From: Rhodosorus marinus
Taxonomy: Eukaryota > Rhodophyta > Stylonematophyceae > Stylonematales > Stylonemataceae
Assembly (NCBI GenBank): GCA_029953675.1
Contig: JAMWBK010000002.1
Location: 2,604,001 to 2,668,000, forward strand
Reading direction: 5' to 3'
DNA length: 64,000 nt
The position numbers were made by a program, and so were the translations under genes. Below, in pieces: positions 24,409 through 37,000 of the stretch (position 1 is the stretch's first letter; every line of letters begins with the position of its first letter). The notes under the pieces were generated by a model that had not been told where the DNA came from, did no database searches, and saw only the letters and a list, made by a program, of their open reading frames with translations.

Positions 24409-27400
24409 AACATTCGTCATCGATTTTGGGCTAGATCATGTCCATTCCCTCTCCAAAAAACCTCAAAATTCGCCATAATCGTGAACACCGGCACGAAAGA
24501 CTCTTCAAAAAGGACAAACAATTTCCAGCTCCTAATTTGAAATACGTCCATCCTCCCTAGTTCTGAGAGAGGCCGTGAGCTCTCGCCTTCATTTCAATGA
24601 ACAGAACGGAATACTGGCTTTTCGAAAACAACACTTATAGGCCAGTCATCGCCTTAACAATCTATTTTTTGGTTTTTTTCCTTGTCCATTGCGTTTTCCC
24701 TGAAAATCTCGGACACTGCCCTCATTTTTGAAAAACCCGATATGGACAAAAATATCAAAAACTCAACAACGTTTCGTTTCCTCCGTGCATACTTTTTTGG
24801 CCGAAAAACAAAAATTTAAGAGAGAGATTTTTCGATAATTTTGGAGATGTGTGTTGGATATATATATTTTTGGGTCCAGGTGGCCCCCCAGACGCAAAAA
24901 TCCTCCAACTTATTCTCCTACGCAAAAAAGAAATCATTTTTTTCCTCTTGCACTAAAAATATCGCTGTCTGCTATCGTCTCGGGTTCGTTGCAAAAAACG
25001 ACCACAGATGCGAATTGTTTTTGGTGTTTTTTTTTTGCTTAATTGGGGCGCGGGAAAGAATTGTGGTCCCTTGAAAACAGCATCCAGTGCACATGCAATA
25101 TTGTTTGGAGGAAATAATTACATATAATTAAGCGGACAGGCTTTTTGATTTGATGAAAGGGTTGTTAAAAACAGAAAGTGGCGGTCATGTTTTTTTTTCT
25201 GGTTTACGGGAAGAATGAATGACAAATGTAGAACAAACAAAAAAAGCTATCCACGGAACATCTGGACGAAAGCACAACCAAAAGTTGGGCCAGCCTCCAC
25301 AAAGCTTTTTTTGGAAATTTAATGACAGCTGAGGGTCAACGGATGGTCATTGGTTGTAAAAGCATACCTCAATATTTTATTGGTACATACTCTTCTATAT
25401 TTGAGAAATTCATCGGCAATATTCGATTGAGCTCAGACGAGAGACGCTTTTCTTTTCAGATGACCTGATTTGAATTTCTTTTTTGAACGCGAAAATGTAT
25501 TATTCCGTTTGGAATCGATTCATTTGAATCGAATGTTTGTCTTTAAAAATTATGTAGAAGAAAGCCGAAAAATTGACACAAGGATTAATTCCATCACGTG
25601 GTAATGGGCAGCAGCAAAAACAGACATTCCGAGATCTCGGTTCCTTTTTTTTTAAAACGTAAGTGCCTTTTTGAGGTGAATTGGAGCAGAAGAGCACACA
25701 GTGTCTGCTGCTGGTCCACAGCTTTCGTGAAAAGCAATAAACTTTGGTAGTCCAAGTTAAAACCCATGGTTGATTATAGGGCGATGCTTTTTTCGCAATT
25801 TCTAGTTTTGGCTGCCCCCTTCCTAGCGTGCCTCATTCAGGGATCTTAGATCCCGATGAAAACGATCGGTCTGATTTCGCGGTGTGTCTGTTCGCGGGTC
25901 TTTTCTAACCCGTTGCAGGAATTTGGGGATTCGAAGAATCGCAAAGCAGAACGTAAAAACGTACTCTTGAAAGTTCCGAATCCGAATCAATTTCGAATAG
26001 GCATATGCGCTTCCGTCACAGGGGGGGGGGGAAAGGAACGGGCATGATGCATCATCACCATGCATTGATAGTTCATCATCGACTATCCAGAGACAAAAAC
26101 CCTTGAAGGGGACCCCTAAGTCGAAGAGAGAAAACTGGCCTATTAACATGTTGGGGAAGTAGCGAATCGTCGAAGGTCGGGATCTAGACACACACGAGGT
26201 CACACACTCTTTGCTTTTGCCTGCATGTCGGTATTGCTGGAGCTCAATGCCAACCCGGAAGCGCCAATCGAAACTCGATCACCAGACAGTCTTCGAGACC
26301 TTGCTAGCAAACGAGATAGAACGACGTCTTGCTTACTAGCCTGGATATGTCGCGTTTCGGCTACGATCTGCCGACCGCTGCGATGACACCACTTGGACCA
26401 TGCAGAGGACTAGACAGTCCCAGCGAAGAGGCGCCAGTCTTCCAACAGCAATACCACTAAAGATCGAAGAATCTGAACAACAGAATTGAATGCCAACTTC
26501 TCTATTCTTGGCCAATTTCGAGGAAAGACCCCGCGGTAGTAGCGAAAACTTCTCCGCGCTTCATGGGAATCAACCGCGTTTTCAAATTATACCGGGCACT
26601 ATCACAGTGGCCTTAAGTTTCTACGCAGAACCAAACACGTGACAAATTTTCAGAGGCCGGTGCGATCCCCCTCAAGGTCCAATCGCTACTTGCCACAGTA
26701 ATTGATTGGCATACAGTTCCCACCCAACTCGTCAAGCCGAAAAAGCTCCTCACTCCAACTCGTCAAGCCAAAAAAATCGATTTGTGTGAAAAGGTAATGC
26801 AGGTTGTGCACCCCTAAGGGTTTTCATGGCCACACAGTTACCACCAAATTGAAGAGCCAAGACCCAAGCCTTGGCTAGCAGGGGAATAACAAACCAGCCG
26901 AATATAAATGGAAAACAGCTTATCAATTCAATACCCCTTGGCGCTCCCATTGAAGCCATGTGTATGCTAACCCTGGTACAACGGGCGACGACCCAAATTA
27001 ACCCCCCCCTTAAAGAGTGTTCTTTCTTGGATACCGAAGCATCCCCAGGGAGCTCAATCATTTCACGCGGTGGCGTTCAGATGCAATCCGAACAAAAAAA
27101 AAATTCCGATACGCAAGAATAAAGAACGCCAAAAAGTCGGATCGTCCCCCCCCTTACCCAACCTGAAAGGCAAACTAAGTGACCCGAGCAGACACAACAA
27201 TTCAATTTAAGCACTTTTTCAAATGGGTACCCAGTAGTTACCTTTCACACAACATCGTACTTCGAAGCGATTTGAACCGCTCAACATTGAGCCCCGCAAA
27301 ATCCACATGTGAAAGTGTATGCCGTTTGTTCCTTAGGGGTATATCTTGCAATACAATTTGAAACAAAGTTTGCGCAGAATCTTGTCCTGAATGAAGACAT

Positions 27401-29532
27401 TCCGTATTTGTACATATAGAAAAAGCCCTACTGAAATTGCAATCCGACGAGAACAAATTCGATGCAGACCCCTTGCCACAATAAAACGCAAGAAATTGTT
27501 GTTCTAAGTTTGATGGAAATCGCGTCTCGATCACCAATCATATTCGATCACCATCTAGCATGAGGGAAATGTCAACGAAATACTTATTTTCTTCTGAATT
27601 CATAACTAGGTGCTCCATTTCAATCAAGCCTCGTTGTACATAAACTTTTCACGGGGGAATCGGAAATCCCTCAAAACTAATCATTTTGGAAGGATTTACG
27701 GTCTTTTGAAGGAACGAAACCAAGCAAAACACAAAGGGGTGATATTCTATATTTCCTCATTGACAGATGTTTTCTAGTCCTCATTGGTTGGTATTTTTTG
27801 TCTTTTCCCTAGCTACCACGTTTGCCTTGAAATTGTTTTTGGGCACTAATGGGCATATCGGTTTTTACAAAACTCCTCTTCCGCAATAGAAAGTAAGCAA
27901 AAATTAATGCAGAATCCAGCCGTTACGAACCGCAGGTAGTGAGATTTTTTTTCGTTGCTTTCGGCGCCCTTCTTTTGTTTTTGCGGCTGCGCAGGCCTCG
28001 CGTTCTCACTATGTCATAACCGGCAGAAAAATTAAAACAAATAACAGAAACTAGGGTCGGGAGAGCGCGAAGAAATTTTTTTTCGGCCAGGACTTTTCTT
28101 CTTCTTCCTCCGGTGGACTTTTTCAAATCAAATATTTCTTTGTTACGAATTTTCATTCATTCCCTACGCAAAACCGTCTCGAGAGGGGGGGAGAGAGAGT
28201 GAGAGACAGTGTCTCCACTACTCTACGATTATTTCTCAAAGAATGACATCCTCGTATTCAATGAATTAGTGAATTATTTTTGCTGTATGCTAGGGCGATA
28301 AAGGGAACGAACAAAAGACAAAAATTGAGGTAATGGCCTTCAAAAAAAGTCTAGTCGAGACGAACCCTGGCTTTTTGAGCAAATGGAAAAAAACGAGCCT
28401 TAGCCTTTTCCCCCCGCCCGGAAATAATGGATAAATATGAAAACTTGAGGAATACTCGCGGAAGCTAGTTTCCAAGCCACATAGCTCGGTTGTGCCCCCT
28501 ACCAATAGTGTCAAAAAAACGAAATTGACCGAGGAAACGATTGAATAAAAATTTTCGTTTTCGGTGTTTTGCGAAAAGAGCAAAAAAATCCTTCCCGAAC
28601 AGACACGACAATTGCCATTCTTTCATATTCTCCTCAATCTCAAGAAGGAACCCCTCTCCTCAATAACCATTTGCTAATTACTCTTGTTTTTAATTTATGA
28701 TTTTCATGTTTGACTCCCCTCGTGTATAACTGAAAAAGAGGGAAAGTTGAGGGTGTTATCTTGAAAAACATATGTTTTTATGGAGGATGCTTAAATATTT
28801 GAGAAAACCCATGTCCAGCGGTTAGGGTTCGGGGGAAATGAATTGTTTCGTGGGGTGTGTTTTTCGGTAATTTTGTGTGTTTTGCATTGAACAAAATAAA
28901 CGGAAATAACAAACGCACCTTTTACTAGGTATTCCCCTGCTCTTGACTGGCTGTTGGAGGGGTGTGGCCCCGTCTTCCCCCCCTTGTTGGAGTTCGCTAA
29001 CTATTGGGAGTTGAAGAGGGTTTGATTTGGAAGGCCATGAATGAAACTGGAATGTCTTGAATTGTATGAGTTTAATAGGGCTTCTTACCGTTCAACGGGC
29101 ATTGATGAGTAGCAGTTGCAAGTTTGTCTTCGGGGTATTGGAGATCAAAATTTGAATGGAAAGGGGTTTTCCATACTCAGTGTCTGTCTGTCCTGCGCTT
29201 GGTTCCGCGGGAAACTGTGTGGAAAAAGAAAGCATTATTAGGGTTTCGCTCGATCAGCTCGATGCAATACGATCCCGAGTTGTTTTTGTCTTGATGGGGT
29301 TCGGGTTTGTCTGACCTTTCGATGGGAAATTTTGAATGGTGAATAACTAGCATCCAATGAGAGTCGTCATCGAAAGCGCTCGATCAACATTCCCTTCCCG
29401 AATTGTCCTTGCCGGCGCAGGGGAGACTTGTGTGGCAGGCGGATAGGCCGGACCCAAAATCTCATCCAAAATTGAAACTCAATCCGCATGAGTATTTTGC
29501 TTGATCAGCGGCTGCGCCGTGTATCCAAAGGG

Positions 29533-29540
29533 TATATAAA
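29533..29540 (+). promoter_or_regulatory. TATA box of the C2H2 zinc-finger gene
   Basis: TATATAAA sits about 108 bases before the ATG at 29641, a spacing that would place the transcription start near 29565 and leave a leader of about 75 bases. It is the only clear TATA box I see in the window. Confidence 0.55.
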
Positions 29541-29640
29541 GGCTGCAGTGCCCAAAGCCATTGATGGTAGCGCGATCGCGGCTGGGTAAAGGTTCCTAAG
29601 CAGACCTGACTAGGCATTTAGAAGTTGCATCTACGTAATC

Positions 29641-30054
29641 ATGGGTCGGAACAAGGTTTATTCGTGCAAGGCGGAAGGATGTGAGAAGGTGTTTGTATCC
29701 CTGCAAGGATTCAAGGAGCACACGAAGGAACACGGCGCGATTCGGTACGAATGCCCAATGAAGGGGTGCGGCAAGAGCTTCAAATGGCGATCCAGTCTGG
29801 CGTCTCACAAGAAATCGCATCAAGTGAAAGCGAAGAAGTATGAGATTGAAACCTTGTCTGTGAGCGACTCGGCCTCTGAGACAGAAAGCGTACCAGGGTC
29901 TCCCCTGTCGTTCGGATCTCTCGTGGAGGACTTTGATATGTGTCACAAGACGATGTTTGACTACGGCGACGACTTATCGGCTTGTCGCAAGCAAGACAGC
30001 CTTTATTTGATTGCAACGGAGAACCTTTGCTCGCCAACGGCATGGGACATTTGA
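29641..30054 (+). CDS. Small two-finger C2H2 zinc-finger protein
   Basis: A 137-residue single-exon protein. Finger 1 has C9, C14, H27, H31 (C-x4-C-x12-H-x3-H); finger 2 has C38, C43, H56, H60 (C-x4-C-x12-H-x3-H), linked by GAIRYE, a TFIIIA-like arrangement. The rest is acidic and Ser-rich (SVSDSASETESVPGSP) and may be an activation or interaction region. It is likely a nuclear DNA- or RNA-binding protein; target unknown. Unlike its neighbours it has a TATA box, no introns and a compact structure, features of an inducible gene. Two fingers alone give weak specificity, so it may act with a partner. Confidence 0.8.
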   Translation: MGRNKVYSCKAEGCEKVFVSLQGFKEHTKEHGAIRYECPMKGCGKSFKWRSSLASHKKSHQVKAKKYEIETLSVSDSASETESVPGSPLSFGSLVEDFDMCHKTMFDYGDDLSACRKQDSLYLIATENLCSPTAWDI

Positions 30055-33000
30055 TCATAGGTTACCTACTGCGCAATCGTTTGTACAATAAAACTTAAGT
30101 TATCAATATCTACTCAGGGGCCCCTTATCTTGCGAGCTCGCCTGTGTGGGTGATGGCACCAGTGAAAAGTCAGTGCCTGGGGTCGATTCTGGGACCTGGT
30201 CAGAACGATCCACGACGTAGAGAAGAGCGCGTTGACGTCTGAACTACGGAGCGCAACCATCCCTTCGAACTGGGATGTTTGTATTCCTGCCCTTGAAGTG
30301 ACCTTGGATCTTCTACCAGATCCGCTTTTCACATGCGGTGACTCCACCAACGGCTGCATGGAGAGCCAGGAAGAGCACCGTACACATAAACCAACTCTCC
30401 CCGCGATACTCAAGCCGCTCACTCTCCCGGACGAACGCCACAACTCAAGTTTGGCAGCAACCGAAAATGCGCTCAAAAAAGTATTCCCCACTCCGTCAGA
30501 CTCCGCAACACCCTCCAAACAAAATCCGCTCATGGAACTTCCACGCACCAACCCACCAGAACCTAGCCATTTGCCAAAGGTCTTCCAATTCTACAATTCA
30601 ATTCCAACTGTTGATTACTTTCAAATCACATCAGTAAATCAGGTTGAAAATGTTTAAGGTTTCATTATTGATATCAAATAACCTATACATGTATTGATGT
30701 AGAGCGTAAAAACTAAGCTACAAACCTGCTTGTCTCCCAAATCGTTTAAACTGACCTTTTATGGCATTATTGATAAAATATTATAGATTATATTATATAT
30801 ATTGAGTATTTGCTTCGAATGGTATATTCGAGCCAACGACAACCATATTTCTGACAACACTTAAAAACTGCCGTACAATTCCATCTCTTGTTTTTAGCAA
30901 AAAAGATTATCTGTGTCGTACAATTCATGGTCTTTGTTTGTTTTAGAAAAAAAGTTGATTTGGAAGAAGCTGAGTAGGTCCGGTTTTGGATTGGTCCGTT
31001 TGCATGTCGAGGATCGGATTGCTGGTGTGCGGTATCGAATTGGACGCGTGGATGCGTGGAAATGTGGCCACGTAGGGAAACTTTCTTGTACGGAAATGGG
31101 AGGTGATTGTTTTTTTCATGGCTTTCCAGTTTTGACCACGAGAAAAAGGGGGGAAGGTCGGCAGTGGGGGAGAAAGGAAAGGTGGGAGGGGGTGGGAGAG
31201 ACAAAAAACAACTATCTTTGAGCTCCGCGCGCTTTGTAGTTTTTTTGCCTTTTTTGTTTTGGTTTTTCAAGGAACTCGACTTGGGTTCTTCCTCTAGGGT
31301 AGCCCTCGCATGGAGTACTGAACAAACTACCACAACGACGGCGTCGATTGGTTGAATGGCAGTACCCGAAACACGTAGGCACGAAAAGGGTAGAAAACGG
31401 AACAGCATACACACGCCGTGAATAGATGGAGAGGATGAATTCAACACGAATTTCATTTTGCTTGTGCGGGAGCAAACAAAAATATCCGTCAGAATTTTCT
31501 CTAAGGACCCGTCCTTCGAATTTCAACAGGTTACCGAAGGTTAATTTCTTTTCTGCGTGTTCGCGAATATCAATTGCAGACTTCACCTTTTGTTCCCGCG
31601 TTTCCCTCTCTCCTCGCTCCCTCCAAATGTCTCCCCACCTTTTTGTCGAACGAACTTCTGTGTACCCCATGAAAGAAATCAAAACCCAAGCTCTCAAAAG
31701 ATCCCACCACGAAATACAACGCAAAATCCGTTGAGCAGTCATCCTCCATAGTCAGTTTGTTCGAGTTGCCTTTATGGCGGTGCTAACTTCAGTGACTCCC
31801 TATACTGTTTTCTTCTCTATCAACAGCGTGCTTGTAGTGGACCGCTTGAGGCAATCCTTTTGTGTACAAATGGACTCAGCCCATGGTAGCTTAACAGGAA
31901 CAGGACCCTGTTTTTTTGAGACATATCCGCCGGCTTCATGTGCCTCGAAAGTGCATGGAGGTGTTCTGGGCCAGAAGAAATGGGTTCTAGCACCCATTGC
32001 TTTCAAGTTCGTTTGTCGACTATGGAAATGTGCGCATCTAGTCCGTTTTAAGCTTGTGGACCTTGAAAGACTACTGGTGCGGGACCCGGTCCTGACGAGG
32101 GCCCTCCCACAAACCATAACTGATCAACTTTCTGGACAGCCGCCGCTCCCCATGCAGTGACCATAAGACATAAGCTTTTCCGTCATCAGCCCTCGCACGT
32201 TTCCACTTCAATTCAGCGGGAAGCAGTTCGGCTGAAGACGAGAAGCCCGGGATCCAGGTATCCCCTGTGTGCTTGACGACCTGTGTCAGGGGTCCTCCCT
32301 GAGACGTGACGTTTAGGGACAACATCACAAGAACAGCTTCAACCTCAAGCCACCCACTACTCCACTTCCACAGCACAGAATCATGTACGCGAGCGGGTTT
32401 TTTTCCAATGTTGAACAGGGGAGGACGATGAGGAGGAAGCAAGAAAAGTAATCGTTCGTTCTTGTCCAAACTCTCTCCTTCCATCTGACTTCTGGGCTCT
32501 CGGTGGGACTTGATTCAGCTGCCGAAGTGGAGTAGTGGGTGACTTGATGTTGAAGCTGTTCTCCTGATGTTGCCACTGAAACATCGTGTTGTGGCATGGA
32601 CAAATTCCATACTCCAAAGTCCCCAGACGGACGAACGAAGAAAATGTGTATTGAAATTATTTCATTAGGGCCGCGGTTAAGCCCCCCTTTCCTGCATTTT
32701 GACACAGTATCTCAGCCAGGTGCAAAACTGAATAAATGTATTCTAATTATTTTATTCCGGCCAGCCTTGGCCCGTTGTTCATTTTGATCAGTCCAGATGG
32801 TACAGCGGGAAAAGTCATCGGGGCTAGTTTGTGGAACTTTTTGAAGCGGTCAGGGTCTGGAAGAGATGGAAACTGAGGATGTCAATCCCTCCTTACCAAC
32901 GCTTCCGCGTGTCTCGTGAGCCTTCCATAGTCTGCAACTATGGTGAGACATCTCCTGTACAGAAGCACGGGCAGGTTTTGGCCAGACGTGGGTCACATCG

Positions 33001-34031
33001 AAAGCTTGTATGACCAGTGTTGGCGTTCGTCCAAGGCCAGGAGCAAGACATTGCATGAATGTTTCCAACTCGAATACATTGGGCACGCGTTCCGGTGTCT
33101 CGAACCGCAGGAGGCGGAGCTCAGCTGCCCTAATTTTTGAGGGCAGCTCTTTCCCTGCGTCGAAGGTGGTTCTCCCTTCTCGGGGTTGTTAGCTCTCAAT
33201 TACTCAATCTCGTGCCGCTCGAGCTACTTTGGATGTTCAATCCGCTCGAGACACTGGAACACGAGCAAAACGTAGCGCTTAAGGCGATGTTAGTAAAACC
33301 CCCACCAATGCATTGGAGTCAACAGCGGAAGGAAACCGAGGACTACGAGTATTGGTGCTCTCGATAATTATGACATGCTTGCCGTTGTGTCATATAAGTA
33401 AGAGAGACCTATTTATGATTCAGAAACACAAGAATAACGACGCAAAACCTTCCTCTGAGAGTGGGACTCTTGCCTTCCCATCTCGCGTCGACTAGGGCCC
33501 TGTTATAAAGACGGCTTTCTGAGAAGAGCGGACCGGCAGCCAGGAAAGATAAGATCGCTAGAGATAGAATTTGTCGCTATGTAAACTAGAGCACCAAAAT
33601 CTGAGTGTAGAACAGGAGATAGTCCAGCTGAGTATCCACAGCTCTGAGCTGTCCACGAGCAACCTCGACGAGCTCGTCTGGTGAATATCATCTGGAATAG
33701 AACCTCCAAAACAGGATTGCAGCTTTCGAGAGGTGTGCTGTGAATGACTCACCGCTGTTTGGGTGTCAAGGATGTTCGCTTCTGAGCGCGATCTCAACGC
33801 TGTCATGTAGAAGGCTTCATTGAGAAGTGCTACAGAGAAGACTTGTGTAAACGAGTTTGGACGAATAGAAGAAGAGAAATTTTGACTTGGTAGAGAATGA
33901 TCGAGAGGTGATCGGTTATCGGCGGGGGGAGGTTCAGGAGCGGAGCGTTTCTGTGTTCGAGTTCAGGAGGTTAAGGAGCCGAGCAACTGACAGAACGCAC
34001 CTCGCCGAAGTTGTATCTGCGGGAGACACAA
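30055..34031. other. Gene-poor tract between the zinc-finger gene and TRAPPC9
   Basis: No confirmed gene. A plus-strand frame from about 30172 to 30657 (after a possible CAG acceptor) gives a Pro-rich, low-complexity peptide beginning WDLVRTIHDVEKSAL; it lacks an ATG and a recognisable domain. 30660-30950 is A/T-rich. 31000-31200 is G/T-rich like a leader, but no clear start follows. Frames at 31774-33500 on both strands are short and unlike known families. The last 150 bases are the TRAPPC9 leader. Confidence 0.45.
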
Positions 34032-37000
34032 ATGGCAATGTTTTCGGAGGTTGATTTGGAGCTCGGGACTTCGCTCCAGGTGATTCCCCATCTTCTTCTT
34101 GTCTCTTTGAATTTTGCTCCACTGGATGAGGCTATTCTGAACAATCCATACGGTTTCTCTGGGGGGCTTTACCTCGTGGGTTAGGATCTTGCTTCTGTGA
34201 GAGTGTTGCTCTTGCCTGTAGGAGACATTTCACAAGAAAGGTTCGACGAACTCGCAGCTCTGGTATCTGCAACCTCTCAGATACCTCTGAGGTCTCTTCC
34301 GAGAAGATTGGTCGAGGATGCAGACTCTAGCACGCCTTCGAAACTGCCTTCTCGAATATCTTCTTTGGCAAAATCAAGAAAGGTCCGGAATTTCCACCCA
34401 GTCAGTCCTTCTAACCGTTCTTCCGTGTTGATACGCTGTGATGCTTATGCGACACCCACTCTGAGTTTGCTTATGGCGTACAGGCTGCTAGTATCGACAA
34501 TCAAATGGCTTCGAGAATTCTGAGTGGCGATAGTGGAAGTCCAGAATACGAACCAGAAGATAGTGTCTGCCTTCGATATGAGAAGCTAGAAAGGGATGCA
34601 TCTGGTGAAGTCATTGTACCGACTGAGTCTGAGTGGGAAGAGTGAGACGATTTTCTTCACTTCAAAAGGAAGTTTGTTTTGTTGGGACCCCGATGTTGTT
34701 CTCAAAACCAGTTTTTTGTCATGGATGAAAAAACTGCAGATACCGCGCGAGTCTAAGCGTCTGGGGTGCTATTGGCATTTTCGATCATAACAGTACCGAT
34801 GCTGTAGAGTCCACAAAGGACGCTTTGAAGCTTTACAAGAAGACGTTTGAAGAGTTTGCCTCAATTGTTTCCCAGTGTCGATCGCTCTCCAGTTCGAAAT
34901 GCTTTGTGTTCACCCCCCCAGACTCGGTGAGCAAGCCGGGAGTCAACCTGCTTTCAGACACGGATACACTTCAAGGGGCAGGCATAGGGGACGCGAGCAG
35001 GGGGGTACGTGGTTTTTGCCTTATAGCCAAAGTGCTCTTCATCCTCCAGCAGAGATGCGAAACTTGCCTCTGCGGGTGGGCTGAGCATAACTCTTGCGTG
35101 CCTGCTGTCTAGGATGTTTTTGGTGTAATACCCTATGCTCCGGAAAACAGCCAAGAAGATGTCAAAATGGAGATCCGGGCGCAGGTTTTGCATGTTGCAG
35201 ATTTGATCTTACAGTCACTCAACAATAGAATAAGGACATACAAACAAACGTCTGGCCCAATTCTATCTCCGCTGGATATGAAGCACAGCGTGGAAAAGCA
35301 TTCTACGCTGAAGCAGAGAAGACAAGGCCGACTAGACAAATGCTTCGGAGATTTGTATCTGCTTATGGCGCTCCCGGGTACGTCTGCTCGTTATTCAACA
35401 GAGCCTACCCCCAAAATCTGCGTAAGGTAGTTGATCAAGGTATCTATTTCTGTACCCAACAGCCCTCGCTAGGACGAAGTACGAATCTGCTATTGACAAG
35501 ACGAGGACAAACGGAGATCGACTGTGGCTAGCCGGGAGTTTGGAGGGATACAACGCTGCAGCTCTGTCGACCGGAGACCTCACAAGAGCGAGCGTTGACG
35601 CAGTACTCAAAAAGTCAACAGAAATTCTGAAACTCTACAAGAGAAAGCGACTATTCGAGCTCGAGGTATGAACTACCTTGCCTTCCACGAGGTCGAAAGG
35701 GCTGTTCGCAGGAAAGCTGAAGGAAGCGTTCCTTGTTTGCTCATCGAGAATAGGTTGCCGCAGCTATGAAAGTCGCGACGTTCTTGTCTAGGCTCCCGGA
35801 CAAGAGACGTGAAACTCTTCATTACGCAAAGTACGCCGCCGAAGCGGGGATTTCGTTGAAACCGGTGAAGAAGAGAATTGCGCTGCACAGTCAGTTGGTG
35901 AAACTCATGATGGATGTTAACGCACCAAGGAAAGCCGCCCTATTCCTGTACCAACTAGGGGGGTAAATGCCAATCCTAGAACGCTGACACATCATTTCAA
36001 AGGCGAAAGCCGTTAACTGATTCGCTGCCTTGTTTTGCTTCGTTTAGCTTCTACTCCTTTTCTCGGAAATGGCACGAAAGCTACGATATTATCATGGAAG
36101 TGATCAAACTGGTAGGCGAATCCAGTCCGTCAAGCGACGGCTGGGAGCCCCTGCGAAGGGTATTGTTCACAGAAGCTGAAGCTTCAGCTTCGAAGGTAAC
36201 TGCAGTCTGGAAAGACTCGATGCCGCTTGTCTTGGGGTCCTCAACAGGATTGATACAAACTTCGTTTCTAGGTTTTTGATCAGAAACGACAGTCATACTC
36301 CCTAGTGAACGCTCTATCGCTCTCAGCACCCACCGGAGCGGTTCGTGAAAGTGACCGCAAGATCATCGATCTTCTGAATCAGCTCGATGAGCCGCCGTTG
36401 GAGATGAGCGATTCCCTTATTGCTAGGCTAGTTGGGTTTTCTAGTGTGGAGACCACGAAGAACGCTTCAGTACTACGCGACCGCTCTTCAGGGAAGACGC
36501 CAACCAGAAGCGGGCCATTCATATTTTCCGCTATCGGGGGCTCCAAGAACTCTGAATCAACCCCTGCACAATGGATCAAGGAAGAGATCATAAACTTGCC
36601 AGTGACGCTCGAGAGCAAACTGGGCACCGCTCTTGACGTAAGGTTGGAGCTAGGACTGGTTTTTCACCTAGTCGCCAATAGAGTCTGAAACCAAGTTTGC
36701 CGCCCTCTTGAAGATCCGAATCGTAGGTGTTATATTCAGCATACGCGAAGATGATGTAGAATCGCCGACACCTGATGACCGGTCAGGGCGAATCCCACTT
36801 AGCGAGGAAATCCGACATTCATCTAGCATCCTGCGGGTAAATCCTCAGGTAGGGATGTTCTGTCCCGGAACAAATGTGCAATTTGGATCTGCCCAGTTCG
36901 CCTCCGGGCTGAACGATGATGGAAATGTTTTTATCTCTGCTTTGAACAACAGTATGTGAGATTGCCAGAGAGGAACACTTCGGAGGTATCTACCCGAACG

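Larger units (their letters stand above)
20762..29532. other. Gene-poor tract of about 8.8 kb
   Basis: No gene with a conserved domain and intact exon chain was found on either strand. Composition alternates between A/T-rich blocks (24600-25800, 27500-28900) and ordinary blocks (21600-24050, 25850-27100). Open frames are short and stop-interrupted. The block at about 21550-24050 may be retroelement debris (separate entry). Homopolymer runs occur at 21021-21029 (G), 26021-26031 (G) and 27001-27007 (C). Confidence 0.5.

Noticed and set aside
25823-26203. Minus-strand frame with IVDDELSMHGDD resembling a reverse transcriptase YVDD box
   Set aside because: The motif lacks the aromatic residue and the flanking palm motifs, and the rest of the frame is unlike any polymerase.
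30114-30551. Minus-strand frame of 145 codons
   Set aside because: Ser/Gly/Arg-rich reverse of a Pro-rich plus-strand stretch; no domain, splice pattern or leader supports either strand.
31774-32160. Plus-strand frame and a nearby FVDYGN peptide suggesting a Tudor domain
   Set aside because: The YGN-like peptide is in a different frame, stops follow at once and no other Tudor residues surround it; chance match.
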